Origin: Aliiroseovarius sp. PrR006
GTDB lineage: Bacteria; Pseudomonadota; Alphaproteobacteria; Rhodobacterales; Rhodobacteraceae
Reading direction: 5' to 3'
Length of the DNA: 64,000 bases
Assembly (NCBI RefSeq): GCF_010500215.1
Contig: NZ_JAAGOY010000004.1
Span: 310,001-374,000, forward strand
The position numbers and the translations under genes are program-made. Position 1 is the first letter of the stretch. Every line of letters begins with the position of its first letter. Under the pieces are notes generated by a model. That model ran no database searches, had not been told where the DNA came from, and was given only the letters and a program-made list of their open reading frames with translations. Shown here piece after piece: positions 30,511-38,332 of the stretch.

Positions 30511-31194
30511 ATGTTTTGGACTACAGGCTTACCAAAAAGAATCTCGATGACAGTTTTGGCTGCCGTTGCTCTGTCGGGGTGCAAAGTTGACAGTGATTTC
30601 GATCTTTTTGTAACGGATGTTTTCGCTGTTTCCGAAAGTGGACAGTACCTAAATACTCCGACGCAAATTCGCATTGAAGCTGTTTCAAAAGAAAGGTGTG
30701 AGGAGAACAAGGAAGCCGTTCGTGAAATTTTGTCAAAATACTATCCTCTTAAAGATCCCCCGGTTTGCCAAAATGTAGGGCTGGACACATACGTGTCACT
30801 TCGGGTCCACGTTCCCGTAATGAAGCTCCCGGAAGGAAACTTCGAACTCCCGGAATCGGCTCCATCGGCTCTTGGTCTTAAAGAGCTACCCAACGGTTCG
30901 GTGGAGGTCTACGGACTGATTTCACCCTCACGTTTTAAATTGATGGAAAACGACTTTCAAAATCTCAACTCTTCGATCAGACTTCAAATAGGAGACGTAC
31001 AGATAACTCTGACAAATGATGATCGAAATCCGCATAGAGTTTTTGGACCAGCTTCGTGGATCAATGACATCCCAAACTTCGGACCATCGATTGATGTAGA
31101 AGGACGAGAGCGAGTCGTGTGGAAAGCCTCGGACGTTGCAGAAGCATTTTTAGCAATCAATCACTTTGTCTGGCTAATGACCATCGAACCCTAA
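30511..31194 (+). CDS. Putative lipoprotein of unknown function
   Basis: From ATG 30511 (AAGGA upstream) the 227-residue protein starts with a basic-hydrophobic signal ending in AVALSGC, a lipobox with Cys near residue 23, so it should be attached to a membrane facing the periplasm. The mature part begins KVDSDFDLFVTDVF and is beta-rich in appearance, without a catalytic motif I recognise. A similar start (GCKVD) occurs in some phage and element lipoproteins (the DUF7424 type), but that link is weak. Just downstream of the integrase gene, it may share its transcript. Confidence 0.6.
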   Translation: MFWTTGLPKRISMTVLAAVALSGCKVDSDFDLFVTDVFAVSESGQYLNTPTQIRIEAVSKERCEENKEAVREILSKYYPLKDPPVCQNVGLDTYVSLRVHVPVMKLPEGNFELPESAPSALGLKELPNGSVEVYGLISPSRFKLMENDFQNLNSSIRLQIGDVQITLTNDDRNPHRVFGPASWINDIPNFGPSIDVEGRERVVWKASDVAEAFLAINHFVWLMTIEP

Positions 31195-31248
31195 TAGGCC
31201 AACCCCCAAAAAACTCTCTGTTAGAATGAACCTACGTCGAACTTGTCG

Positions 31249-32007
31249 TTATTTGAACAGGTAGGCAGATGTGTTGAGGTTGCACTCTTCCTGCCAGTGG
31301 GAGTCGTAACCACCAGCTTGAGTAATCAACCCCAAGAGAAAGAATTGATAGAGTTCACCATTCTTCAGCCTTTCTCTCACATTTTGAATCTGTTTGGTTG
31401 TAAGACCAGAATCTGAGAGACGTTCTTTGTACTTGGCTTCAATTCGTGCCCACATCGATGGTGGAATGTACCGGCCCTCATAGCAAAGTTCCAAAAATAG
31501 ACGATCAAGCATAGAGTTCTCGAACTCCTTGCTTATAGTTGATGAACTATTTGATTGTGTGGCAACGCTGTCTAAAACCGCTGGTTGGTTTGTGCTTTCG
31601 TCTTGGGTGACAGTTTCTTTTGTAACCCTCAGGTATTTGGCTGACACCCAGCCTGTCATCCCATTTGGAGTGATGATCTCAAACCAAACTTGATTTCGTT
31701 GAAAACACTGAGAGCTTATTTCGTCCGAAATAACTGTACTTCCAGAAACTAGCTTTCTGCACATGGATTGGCATTCCCAATCGAGGAAGTACCTGTCACC
31801 CCCGTATCTGATACCGACTTCATTATGACGAAGCTCAGTCACAACTGGATACTTTGTGGTTGGCCCTGCTCGAACATTGAGAGTGTCGTCACTCATTACA
31901 CCACCTACGGAAAATTCCATTTCCGACGTAGGAGTGCAGGTAACAGCATTCGCTGTCGAGTTCATGCCAAGAAATGCAAATATCAGAATGTAGAAGGTTT
32001 TTTTCAT
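31249..32007 (-). CDS. Secreted SH3-domain protein
   Basis: The 252-residue protein has an N-terminal signal peptide (MKKTFYILIFAFLGMNSTANA, cleavage after about residue 21) and a bacterial SH3 domain (DTLNVRAGPTTKYPVVTEL...TGWVSAKYLRV, about residues 40-130). This domain usually binds cell-wall peptides. Several cysteines (CQSMCRK, SSQCFQ) suggest disulphides in the periplasm. The C-terminal half is helical and unrecognised. It lies 26 bp downstream of the short recombinase gene on the same strand. Confidence 0.72.
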   Translation of the reverse strand: MKKTFYILIFAFLGMNSTANAVTCTPTSEMEFSVGGVMSDDTLNVRAGPTTKYPVVTELRHNEVGIRYGGDRYFLDWECQSMCRKLVSGSTVISDEISSQCFQRNQVWFEIITPNGMTGWVSAKYLRVTKETVTQDESTNQPAVLDSVATQSNSSSTISKEFENSMLDRLFLELCYEGRYIPPSMWARIEAKYKERLSDSGLTTKQIQNVRERLKNGELYQFFLLGLITQAGGYDSHWQEECNLNTSAYLFK

Positions 32008-32033
32008 AGCTTTAGCGAGATTCTCTCAATTAA

Positions 32034-32630
32034 TTAAACCAAGTTTACAAGCTTTCTGCGGACATTTGACTCCGACTCAATGTACCGCTGTGTGGTTTGG
32101 AGGGAAGAGTGTCCAGCAAGCAACTGAACGTCCCGGATGCTCCCACCTACCGTTGAAACCTTTCTCGCTGCATTAGTTATAAAGGTTCGTCGACCGCTGT
32201 GAGAAGAACATCCAGACAGACCTAGTGCCGAAAACCAACCGTGGAACATGTTGACTATGACTTGCGCAGTCGTGCATTCTGATCGTTCGGTTTGAATCAG
32301 CCTAGCTTCGGGGAGAAACGAACCATTGTCGTTCTGTTTATCCAATAGCTCCTGTATATGACGACGAAGCTCGTCGTTCATAGGAATCACACGTCCGGAG
32401 GTTCCCTTTGATGCAACGTTCTCGAGACGGATATTTTCTCCCAGATTTCCATCAGCGTCGATAACCATCGACCATGTAATGCTGGAAATTTCCTTGGCTC
32501 TTAGTCCAGCCTTGACAGATAGTAAGACGACCACCCGATTTCTCAATCCGTTTCTAAGTCCTCCAACATAGTGGAGTAATACCTTCACTTGCTTGCTGGT
32601 GAGTGTTTTTGCCTGCTTTCCAAGTGCCAT
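32034..32630 (-). CDS. Short tyrosine recombinase lacking the N-terminal domain
   Basis: The 198-residue protein is nearly only the catalytic domain. The tetrad is complete: arginine in KAGLRAKEISSITW, His and Arg in SHSGRRTFIT, His in LLAGHSSLQ, and the tyrosine in TTQRYIE. There is little room for the usual SAM-like core-binding domain. GGGGA precedes ATG 32630. Its role in an element that already has a full integrase is unclear; it could resolve dimers or serve a different att site. Confidence 0.85.
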   Translation of the reverse strand: MALGKQAKTLTSKQVKVLLHYVGGLRNGLRNRVVVLLSVKAGLRAKEISSITWSMVIDADGNLGENIRLENVASKGTSGRVIPMNDELRRHIQELLDKQNDNGSFLPEARLIQTERSECTTAQVIVNMFHGWFSALGLSGCSSHSGRRTFITNAARKVSTVGGSIRDVQLLAGHSSLQTTQRYIESESNVRRKLVNLV

Positions 32631-32823
32631 AGTGTCCCCTAACTCGTTATCTTTTGGATCTTAGGAACAGTATCAAAACGAGAAGAAATCGAACACAGAT
32701 TTGCACTTGGAATTTTCCAATACGTAACAATAAGTTACTGATTTTCATTACATTTTTTATAGAACATAACGAATTTTTCGAGCTCGAGGCCTAAGTAGCT
32801 TTGCCCCTGTGGGGGAAAATGAA

Positions 32824-33183
32824 ATGAAAATGAGGTATGAAATGAAATTGTATGATTTTGAAAGTATGGATGTGGATTTTGGAGTAGGTGATGTATTGGA
32901 TTCGATCGCTAGTACAAGATTAGAACACGAGATCGAGACAGAGCAGAGGGACCGACATCGTAAGAGTTTCACGGTAACGTTTCCAACCGTCAAAGTTCAC
33001 GATCCAGAGTGCAACCTCGATCTTCCTGTTAGTATCCATTTCGATTGCTATCGGGTTTGCGGCACATTCAGAGTATTGACTGTCGTCTTCTATTGGCTGG
33101 ATCGAAAGTGTGCAGAATGTTTCCTGTCCTGTGTCGAGCGACTAGCCGTGACAAGACTTGGAAGGATTTCGGCTCAAGCTTGA
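32824..33183 (+). CDS. Orphan protein of unknown function
   Basis: The 119-residue frame from ATG 32824 (GGGGGAA upstream) begins MKMRYEMKLYDFESMDVDFGVG, has an acidic first half, and several cysteines in the C-terminal half (FDCYRVCGTF...DRKCAECFLSC). The CxxC-like spacing (KCAEC) hints at metal binding but is not conclusive. I do not recognise the family. A terminator hairpin follows. Confidence 0.5.
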   Translation: MKMRYEMKLYDFESMDVDFGVGDVLDSIASTRLEHEIETEQRDRHRKSFTVTFPTVKVHDPECNLDLPVSIHFDCYRVCGTFRVLTVVFYWLDRKCAECFLSCVERLAVTRLGRISAQA

Positions 33184-33208
33184 AGCAATACCATCGACTT
33201 TAAAACAA

Positions 33209-33235
33209 GGGTCTGCCACTCGGCAGGCCCTTTTT
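33209..33235. terminator. Bidirectional terminator between convergent genes
   Basis: GGGTCTGCC-ACTC-GGCAGGCCC (one G-U pair) is followed by five T residues on the plus strand and TTGTTTT on the minus strand. It sits between the orphan gene and the convergent small-gene operon. Confidence 0.85.
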
Positions 33236-33265
33236 GTTGCACGTACCGTTCCGCACACGAACCGA

Positions 33266-33517
33266 TCATTGCCCAACTTTTGTTTTTTGGGATCGGAGGA
33301 TCAGCCGCAATATGAGTGATAGGTCATGATTTTGTGCTCCAACAAGCTTTACTTGCTGGTTCGGTTGAGTTGACTTTCTGATCAAGCTTGCAGTTCTGTT
33401 GATCCGTCTTGAAAGTCGACCTGCCAGTTCCGAATCTGTGTACTTGGCACGTTTCCATTCTTCCAAGGCCATAAAGGAGCTGAAGCTCATTGTCTTTCTG
33501 GAATGGTTCGGACTCAT
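33266..33517 (-). CDS. Small basic protein coupled to the RHH gene
   Basis: The 83-residue protein starts MSPNHSRKTMSFSSF. Its ATG overlaps the stop of the RHH gene as ATGA, so the two are translationally coupled. The segment MALEEWKRAKYTDSELAGRLS-RRINRTASLIRK resembles the start of a Cro-like helix-turn-helix, but the turn is not clean. It is strongly basic. Function unknown; a DNA-binding regulator of the element is a reasonable guess. Confidence 0.5.
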   Translation of the reverse strand: MSPNHSRKTMSFSSFMALEEWKRAKYTDSELAGRLSRRINRTASLIRKSTQPNQQVKLVGAQNHDLSLILRLILRSQKTKVGQ

Positions 33518-33744
33518 TGTAGTAACTCGTCTCTCCAAGAGTCGTCAGTAGCTTTGATACCGGAAGACTTTGACTCGGACCATTTTGGTGTCTTGCTGAG
33601 TTCCTGCTCCACAAAGTCCGAGATGAACAAATTGAGACGAGCTGTCATGGACAGGTGTTTGGCTCTGCAAAGTTTCTGGAATTCATTTTTCAGTGGGCTT
33701 GGGAGTCGGAAGTTCATGAGTGTGTCAACGTTTGTTTGTGTCAT
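33514..33744 (-). CDS. Ribbon-helix-helix DNA-binding protein
   Basis: From ATG 33744 (GAGGA seven bases upstream) this 76-residue protein reads MTQTNVDTLMNFRLPSPLKNEFQKLCRAKHLSMTARLNLFISDFVEQEL. The short beta strand NFRLP followed by two helices is the Arc/CopG ribbon-helix-helix pattern. Such proteins repress rep genes or assist relaxases. A longer form from ATG 33789 is possible but has no ribosome site. It lies 124 bp downstream of the HUH Rep-like gene and is coupled to the next small gene. Confidence 0.7.
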   Translation of the reverse strand: MTQTNVDTLMNFRLPSPLKNEFQKLCRAKHLSMTARLNLFISDFVEQELSKTPKWSESKSSGIKATDDSWRDELLQ

Positions 33745-33868
33745 ATACTGGTCCTCTTCTGTTTGGGTTCTTTTTTGACCTTTAGGCATAGTTAGAATTA
33801 AAGGTTGCTGGAGCAGCCTCATCGCATAGGTTCAACGATTGTGGATGTACGGAGTAAGGAAAATTATT

Positions 33869-34309
33869 TCAGCGAACTGTGTACATGTTTTCGACGTCTA
33901 GGGCATCCAGACGTCCGGATTTCATGATGTAATCCAACCAGCCGTCACTGTAGACGGATTGAACATCAAACTGTCCGTAGCCCCATCTGGTCTTCGACCA
34001 AGCTTCCCAAACTTCGGTTCGAAGCTGACTGATGTCATCGAAGGGGTTTCCGAGGAAGGCATGATAGTGGAGCCGGTTGTCTCTGGATCGTTCAAGAACA
34101 GGCAGAACCTGAAGCCGCTTTCCGTATCTTCGGAAAGCATTCCCATATGCCCTTTGATTGAGCCTGTTCATAAAGTGCCGAAAGTTTTTTCGGGCTTCAA
34201 TCTCGTCCAGCCAACCATGCCGGTCACCTTGCTTCATGTTTAAGGTTAGGGCAGCACTTTTTTCAGGCAGAATCTCTAAGAGAAACCCTCGAACTTCATC
34301 ATCAATCAA
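33869..34309 (-). CDS. HUH endonuclease-like Rep protein (rolling-circle type)
   Basis: The 146-residue protein contains the HUH motif as HYH at residues 81-83 (RLHYHAFLGNP) and a candidate catalytic tyrosine at residue 127 in GWLDYIMKS, the order found in rolling-circle replication initiators and small HUH transposases. The upstream part (FRHFMNRLNQRAYGNAFRRYGKRLQVLPVLE) matches roseobacter Rep-like proteins as I remember them. A TTG start at 34309 with GGGGAAAG upstream is likely. It is short, with no helicase domain. Single-strand nicking is inferred. Confidence 0.7.
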   Translation of the reverse strand: MIDDEVRGFLLEILPEKSAALTLNMKQGDRHGWLDEIEARKNFRHFMNRLNQRAYGNAFRRYGKRLQVLPVLERSRDNRLHYHAFLGNPFDDISQLRTEVWEAWSKTRWGYGQFDVQSVYSDGWLDYIMKSGRLDALDVENMYTVR

Positions 34310-34320
34310 TTTTCTTTCCC

Positions 34321-34445
34321 CACTTAAATAAGAACTATTTATGTGGTCTAAGGTGCTGATTATATTGATGAAATATAATGTTACTTAGGTGGGTGATTTC
34401 ATAGTTCGAGGACGATTGAACTCACTTAGATAAGGAGTATTTGCA
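34321..34445. repeat. Pair of imperfect direct repeats upstream of the Rep-like gene
   Basis: A 23-bp sequence at 34321-34343 recurs at 34423-34445 with about 18 of the first 21 bases identical (shared CACTTA, ATAAG and TATTT blocks). The first copy also contains an AAATA/TATTT inverted repeat just upstream of the Rep-like start. The pair is a candidate origin or operator. Confidence 0.55.
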
Positions 34446-34598
34446 CCCTACCACCAGTGTTCTAGATAGAGATGAATACTATTTCACATGCAGCTATAGG
34501 TTGCTTCGACCAGTCATTCTGTGTTTTCGAAAAAGCGCATTCTCGTGCAATCCAACTCTTGGGGTATCCGCTATTTTCTGTATGCTAACTAGCTAAGA

Positions 34599-36365
34599 GT
34601 GTCTGGAGTCGTGAATTTGAAGCTAAATTTTGTATCCGATCACCTTTCTATTAATAAATTCAATGCTGTAGAACTTCCGGATTTTACAGTAATTACCGGC
34701 ATAAATGGGGCTGGAAAAAGCCATCTACTGCAGGCCATCGCAGCTAGAAAAGTTGCGATTTCCAACAGGCCCGCAAACTTAATTGTACATTTTAACTTTC
34801 AGAATTTTCGACTTCAGAACGAAGGAAGATTTTCCGTTTCACAATTGGAGGTAGAGCGGAAAAGTTTTTGGAAATCGGTTTCACAAGGAGCAAGTGGTAA
34901 GCCAAGTATTTTGGGGCAACTAGAAAATATTGCCGAGGTTGCTCTTAAAGGTGAATGCCTGCAAGAGTTGAAAAGTATTGCTCTAGAAAAACGAAAGCCG
35001 TTGCTCTCCCTTACACTCGACGACATCGGCGATAGCGAAGTTTACGAGGCATTCGACGGCTATCGAAATCGAGTATTGCAACACATTCGTGGAGACAGTC
35101 GGCTAAAAAACACACAGCAGCAAAAGGCTATGTTAAAGCTTGCCAATAGTATTCAATCAGCTGTGCACGAATTGGGTGAATCCGACTTTGTTGAGCTAGT
35201 AGACTTGACAGCGCAGGATGGAGTTCTTCCATCGCAGTTGAGTCGGATTTTTTCCGACTACTACTCAAAGTACGATTCAAATCGATATCGGAAATATCGA
35301 AATGCAGAGTGTGGAGAGAAACTCGATGTTCTTTCGGAGGAAGAATTTACTCAGAGACATGGTCCAAAGCCTTGGGACGTGATCAACGAAATTCTCAATT
35401 TATTTGGAACATTGCCATACAAAGTTACAGATCCCGAAGGACTAGATCGGAACGACGAATTTACTGTCGAGCTTGAGCATCAAAGCAGGTCTGACGTGAA
35501 GCCGACGTTTGAACAACTTTCGTCAGGTGAAAAAGTGCTAATGGCCCTCGTGGCAACTGTTTACAGTTCTTCCTCTGCGGAGATTTGGCCAGATGTGTTG
35601 TTGCTTGATGAGGTTGATGCTTCTCTCCATCCGTCAATGGTGCAAAATTTACTTAGTGTATTATCTGAAACTTTTGTTCAGCGTGGCACTTCAGTAATTT
35701 TAGTTTCCCACTCACCATCAACTATAGCTTTGGCTCCGGAGAGTTCAGTATTCGTAATGAATGCAGAAGGAGAAAATCGGATCGCCAAAAAGAGCAAGGC
35801 CGAGGCATTATCGGTTCTTACCGAGGGATTTGCGACACTTGATGAGGGAGTAAGATTGTTTGACCAGATTTCGCAGAGTGGTTTGGTCATTCTTACAGAA
35901 GGTCGAAATGTCTCCTTTCTTAAGATGCTACTGGATCAAAATGAGATTAGTGGAGTCGAAGTCATGGATGGATTGACTGACAGATCAGGAAAGTCGCAGT
36001 TGAAGTCGATGTTCGACTTTTTCTCCAAAGTTCCTCACCAGACACCTGTGTTGGTCGTTTGGGATTCAGATGCAAATGAATATAGGGGGCTAGAGGAAGT
36101 GAATAGTACTGTACCGTTTGTTTTTAAACAGAATATAGCAAATCAGGTTGCATCGAAAGGAATTGAAAATCTATTTCCTGAAAGCCTTTTTGACGGCTTC
36201 AAGATCACCGTCACGGACTCTCTTGGACGTACAAAAAGTAACTTTGATGGCAGTAGGAAGAGAGACTTTGAAGATTTCATTCTGACTAGGAACAATGCGT
36301 CAGATTTTGAAAATTTTGTTCCCCTGATTCAATGTATTGAGGGGAAGCTGAGTGAGAAAAGTTGA
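34599..36365 (+). CDS. ABC-type ATPase with C-terminal TOPRIM-like domain (OLD-like)
   Basis: The 588-residue protein has Walker A GINGAGKS (34-41), ABC signature LSSGEK (307-312), Walker B VLLLDEVD (333-340), and an H-loop SHSP (His371). A helical insertion fills residues 85-300. The C-terminal part (about 425-588) has a TOPRIM-like set: Glu434 in ILTEG and DxD at 489-491 in VVWDSDANE. This order is that of OLD-family nucleases, some of which defend against phages. No UvrD helicase or reverse transcriptase partner is adjacent. Start uncertain: GTG 34599, GTG 34611 or TTG 34617 (GGAG eight bases before). It is AT-rich cargo next to attR. Confidence 0.8.
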   Translation: MSGVVNLKLNFVSDHLSINKFNAVELPDFTVITGINGAGKSHLLQAIAARKVAISNRPANLIVHFNFQNFRLQNEGRFSVSQLEVERKSFWKSVSQGASGKPSILGQLENIAEVALKGECLQELKSIALEKRKPLLSLTLDDIGDSEVYEAFDGYRNRVLQHIRGDSRLKNTQQQKAMLKLANSIQSAVHELGESDFVELVDLTAQDGVLPSQLSRIFSDYYSKYDSNRYRKYRNAECGEKLDVLSEEEFTQRHGPKPWDVINEILNLFGTLPYKVTDPEGLDRNDEFTVELEHQSRSDVKPTFEQLSSGEKVLMALVATVYSSSSAEIWPDVLLLDEVDASLHPSMVQNLLSVLSETFVQRGTSVILVSHSPSTIALAPESSVFVMNAEGENRIAKKSKAEALSVLTEGFATLDEGVRLFDQISQSGLVILTEGRNVSFLKMLLDQNEISGVEVMDGLTDRSGKSQLKSMFDFFSKVPHQTPVLVVWDSDANEYRGLEEVNSTVPFVFKQNIANQVASKGIENLFPESLFDGFKITVTDSLGRTKSNFDGSRKRDFEDFILTRNNASDFENFVPLIQCIEGKLSEKS

Positions 36366-36399
36366 CCTTCGAGCATTGCACAAATTAGGCACTTACTTT

Positions 36400-36414
36400 T
36401 TACGCAATGCGTAA
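36400..36414. promoter_or_regulatory. Perfect palindrome near attR
   Basis: TTACGCA-A-TGCGTAA is a perfect palindrome with 7-bp arms, 36 bp inside attR. It could bind a recombination-directionality factor or act as part of a terminator for the ATPase gene. Confidence 0.45.
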
Positions 36415-36449
36415 GGTATTGTAAAATATATGCTTAATGCAATGGTCAT

Positions 36450-36498
36450 TGCCCTCCGAAGGCAGAGGCCAGAGGTTCGAATCCTCTCGGGTGCGCCA
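36450..36498. other. attR (right 49-bp direct repeat)
   Basis: This copy of the tRNA-Arg 3' end is identical to 29079-29127. Upstream of the repeat the tRNA-like sequence stops, so it is a partial tRNA remnant, not a gene. Confidence 0.92.
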
Positions 36499-36538
36499 TT
36501 TTCTCAATTATATCTGAGGCATCTGCCCGCGGGCGGGC

Positions 36539-37282
36539 TTAGCTGCCCCGATACCGGTCCACGAAGTTCCGCAGGATTTGCGCTGGCGCGTGGACGTCGG
36601 CTGCGTGGACCATCTTGACCAGCGCGTCTGCTTCCTCTGGCGGGAAATAGCCGTGATGTTTGTAGATGCCGATCCGGGTTTCAAAGCCGTGCGCGTCAGC
36701 TTCCGGGTGGAATTGTGTCGCATAGACGTTCTGGCCAAAGCGGATCATTTGGAACGGGCAGGGGGCGGAAGTCACCAGTTGCACGCAACCTTCGGGCAGG
36801 CGTTGCATGGCTTCCTTGTGGCCCACGAAAGCCTCAAACGTGTTGGGAATGCCGGCCAACAGCGGATCTGTGCGTCCGTCGTCGGTGATGCGGCAGGGGC
36901 TGGCGCTGACGGGCTCTCCGAATTGGTCTTTTGACACCGCGCCAGGTTCAAGGTGATGGCCCAGAATGCCGATGCCATAGCAACAGCCCAAGAACGGGAT
37001 GTCGCGCGACGTGATCTGCGGCATCAGCGACAGGCACTCGGCTTCGATCTTGGCTTCGATCTCGGATTTCTTCTCGGGCGCATCTGACACACAGCCGGGT
37101 CCTCCGCCAACGATCACGCCGGCATAGTTGGACAGGTCCAGATCGGCCGGAATGTCTTCTTGATCTAGACGGATGCGGTGAACTTGATCCTCGGTCAGGC
37201 CACCTTTTGACAGGAACGCTTGAAACTCGTCATCCGAGGCATCAGTTTCCGGGCGTAGTTGCAGGATCAGGAAAGGTTTCAT
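36539..37282 (-). CDS. Class I glutamine amidotransferase-like protein
   Basis: The 247-residue protein has the class I amidotransferase fold: nucleophile in PFLGCCYGIGILGHHL (Cys near residue 100) and His/Glu in YATQFHPEAD (near residues 190-195). The opening VIVGGGPGCVSD is also typical. It resembles GMP-synthase-like stand-alone domains rather than GuaA itself. Substrate unknown. It is the first chromosomal gene after attR. Confidence 0.85.
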   Translation of the reverse strand: MKPFLILQLRPETDASDDEFQAFLSKGGLTEDQVHRIRLDQEDIPADLDLSNYAGVIVGGGPGCVSDAPEKKSEIEAKIEAECLSLMPQITSRDIPFLGCCYGIGILGHHLEPGAVSKDQFGEPVSASPCRITDDGRTDPLLAGIPNTFEAFVGHKEAMQRLPEGCVQLVTSAPCPFQMIRFGQNVYATQFHPEADAHGFETRIGIYKHHGYFPPEEADALVKMVHAADVHAPAQILRNFVDRYRGS

Positions 37283-37337
37283 CGGGGCCTCGTCAGTCGT
37301 TCAGGACTTGATGCCAAACAACCTACGGCGTCACAAC

Positions 37338-37362
37338 AAAAAAGCGCCCGAGGGCGCCTTTG
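37338..37362 (-). terminator. Terminator of the DUF882 gene (minus strand)
   Basis: GGCGCCCTCGGGCGC on the minus strand is followed by six T residues. It lies 22-46 bp downstream of the DUF882 stop. Confidence 0.82.
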
Positions 37363-37384
37363 CTTCAGTCTATGCGTTCTGGGA

Positions 37385-37966
37385 TCAGCGACCCCAAGTG
37401 CGCACCACGCCGCAATCCATATGCACGAAGTTCGATCCGGAGTACTTACCGACGCCACCGCCATTACACGCTACCGCAGCTTTGAAAATCTGGTTCACGG
37501 AACGAGTTTTCAGGCGCAAATCCGCAGCCTGACCCTTCATATGCAGCGAATTCTTCGCCACCCCGCGAGAGCGAGTACGCAGCATTGCGTTAGTTTTCGG
37601 CGAGCGATAGCCAGACAGCATGGTGTAAGGCTCGCGCACATCCATCAGGCCGTGGGCGGCTGCCATGATGTCGATGGTGCGGGTGTCGATCTTGATCGAG
37701 GTATCCGTGCGCCAGTCACGCATGAAATGATTGATCTCTTTCAGGGCATCTTTGATGTACTTGCCTTCAACCCAGTAGATCATGTTGATGGTTTCGCCGG
37801 TGCGGCCCGAATACATGGCCAGTCGGCGCACATCGCCGCCTCCGCGCAAAAAACCGGCTGCATTCGCATACATCGGGGCAGACGTTACAGCTGTTGCTGC
37901 AAAAGCCCCAAGTAGCCCGCGCCGAGTGATGCCCGATTTCAAGCCGTTCGAAGTCCCGTAGGTCAT
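37385..37966 (-). CDS. DUF882 (YcbK-like, M15-type) peptidase, Tat-exported
   Basis: I start this at ATG 37966; the 193-residue protein then has a Tat signal (TRRGLLGAFAATAVTSAP). The mature part matches DUF882/YcbK: SGYRSPKTNAML, SLHMKGQAADLRL with the metal-binding His and Asp, and NFVHMDCGVVRTW with the second His. It is probably a periplasmic peptidoglycan endopeptidase. It is divergent from an L,D-transpeptidase gene, an arrangement also seen for ycbK-ycbB in E. coli, which supports a shared cell-wall role. Confidence 0.87.
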   Translation of the reverse strand: MTYGTSNGLKSGITRRGLLGAFAATAVTSAPMYANAAGFLRGGGDVRRLAMYSGRTGETINMIYWVEGKYIKDALKEINHFMRDWRTDTSIKIDTRTIDIMAAAHGLMDVREPYTMLSGYRSPKTNAMLRTRSRGVAKNSLHMKGQAADLRLKTRSVNQIFKAAVACNGGGVGKYSGSNFVHMDCGVVRTWGR

Positions 37967-38332
37967 TGTCGTAGCGTGTCCCGTCGCTTGCCTGTCACCA
38001 TACCCGCCTGACTCTGTGGTCAAATCGGGGTGGTATGTTTGCCTAATCCCCAGACGTGCCTTCTTATGACACAACTCGAATCGTGCGCCAAGTAGAGTTT
38101 TCAGTCCCTTAACGGGTTCAAGAAAAATCGGCAGGAATTTGCTGAAAATCCTCAATCTGAGGTTAATCGTGGCGTGGGTGCTGCATTTGATCCGATTTGG
38201 GTAAGGTATTCCGGAAGCAGTTTAAGTGCTTTGTATTAAACGTAACGTGGATTTCTTTATTGTGAATAGACAGACTTAACCAGATGTTGGAATACTGAAC
38301 ATCAGTACGATCTCATTTATTTCGGACATGAC
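37967..38332. other. Divergent promoter region between DUF882 and L,D-transpeptidase genes
   Basis: This 366-bp region has no gene. It holds an inverted repeat GTTTAA-N10-TTAAAC (38220-38241) and another, GATGTT/AACATC (38283-38303). The promoters of both cell-wall genes must lie here. Confidence 0.5.

Noticed and set aside
33324-33614. 96-codon minus-strand frame overlapping the RHH and small genes
   Set aside because: Overlaps two better-supported coupled genes in another frame and lacks a ribosome site.
36450-36498. Second tRNA-Arg gene
   Set aside because: Only the 3' part from the anticodon arm onward is present; the 5' acceptor and D arm are missing, so it is an att repeat.
36430-36618. 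62-codon frame crossing attR
   Set aside because: Made mainly from the tRNA remnant and the antisense of the amidotransferase gene.
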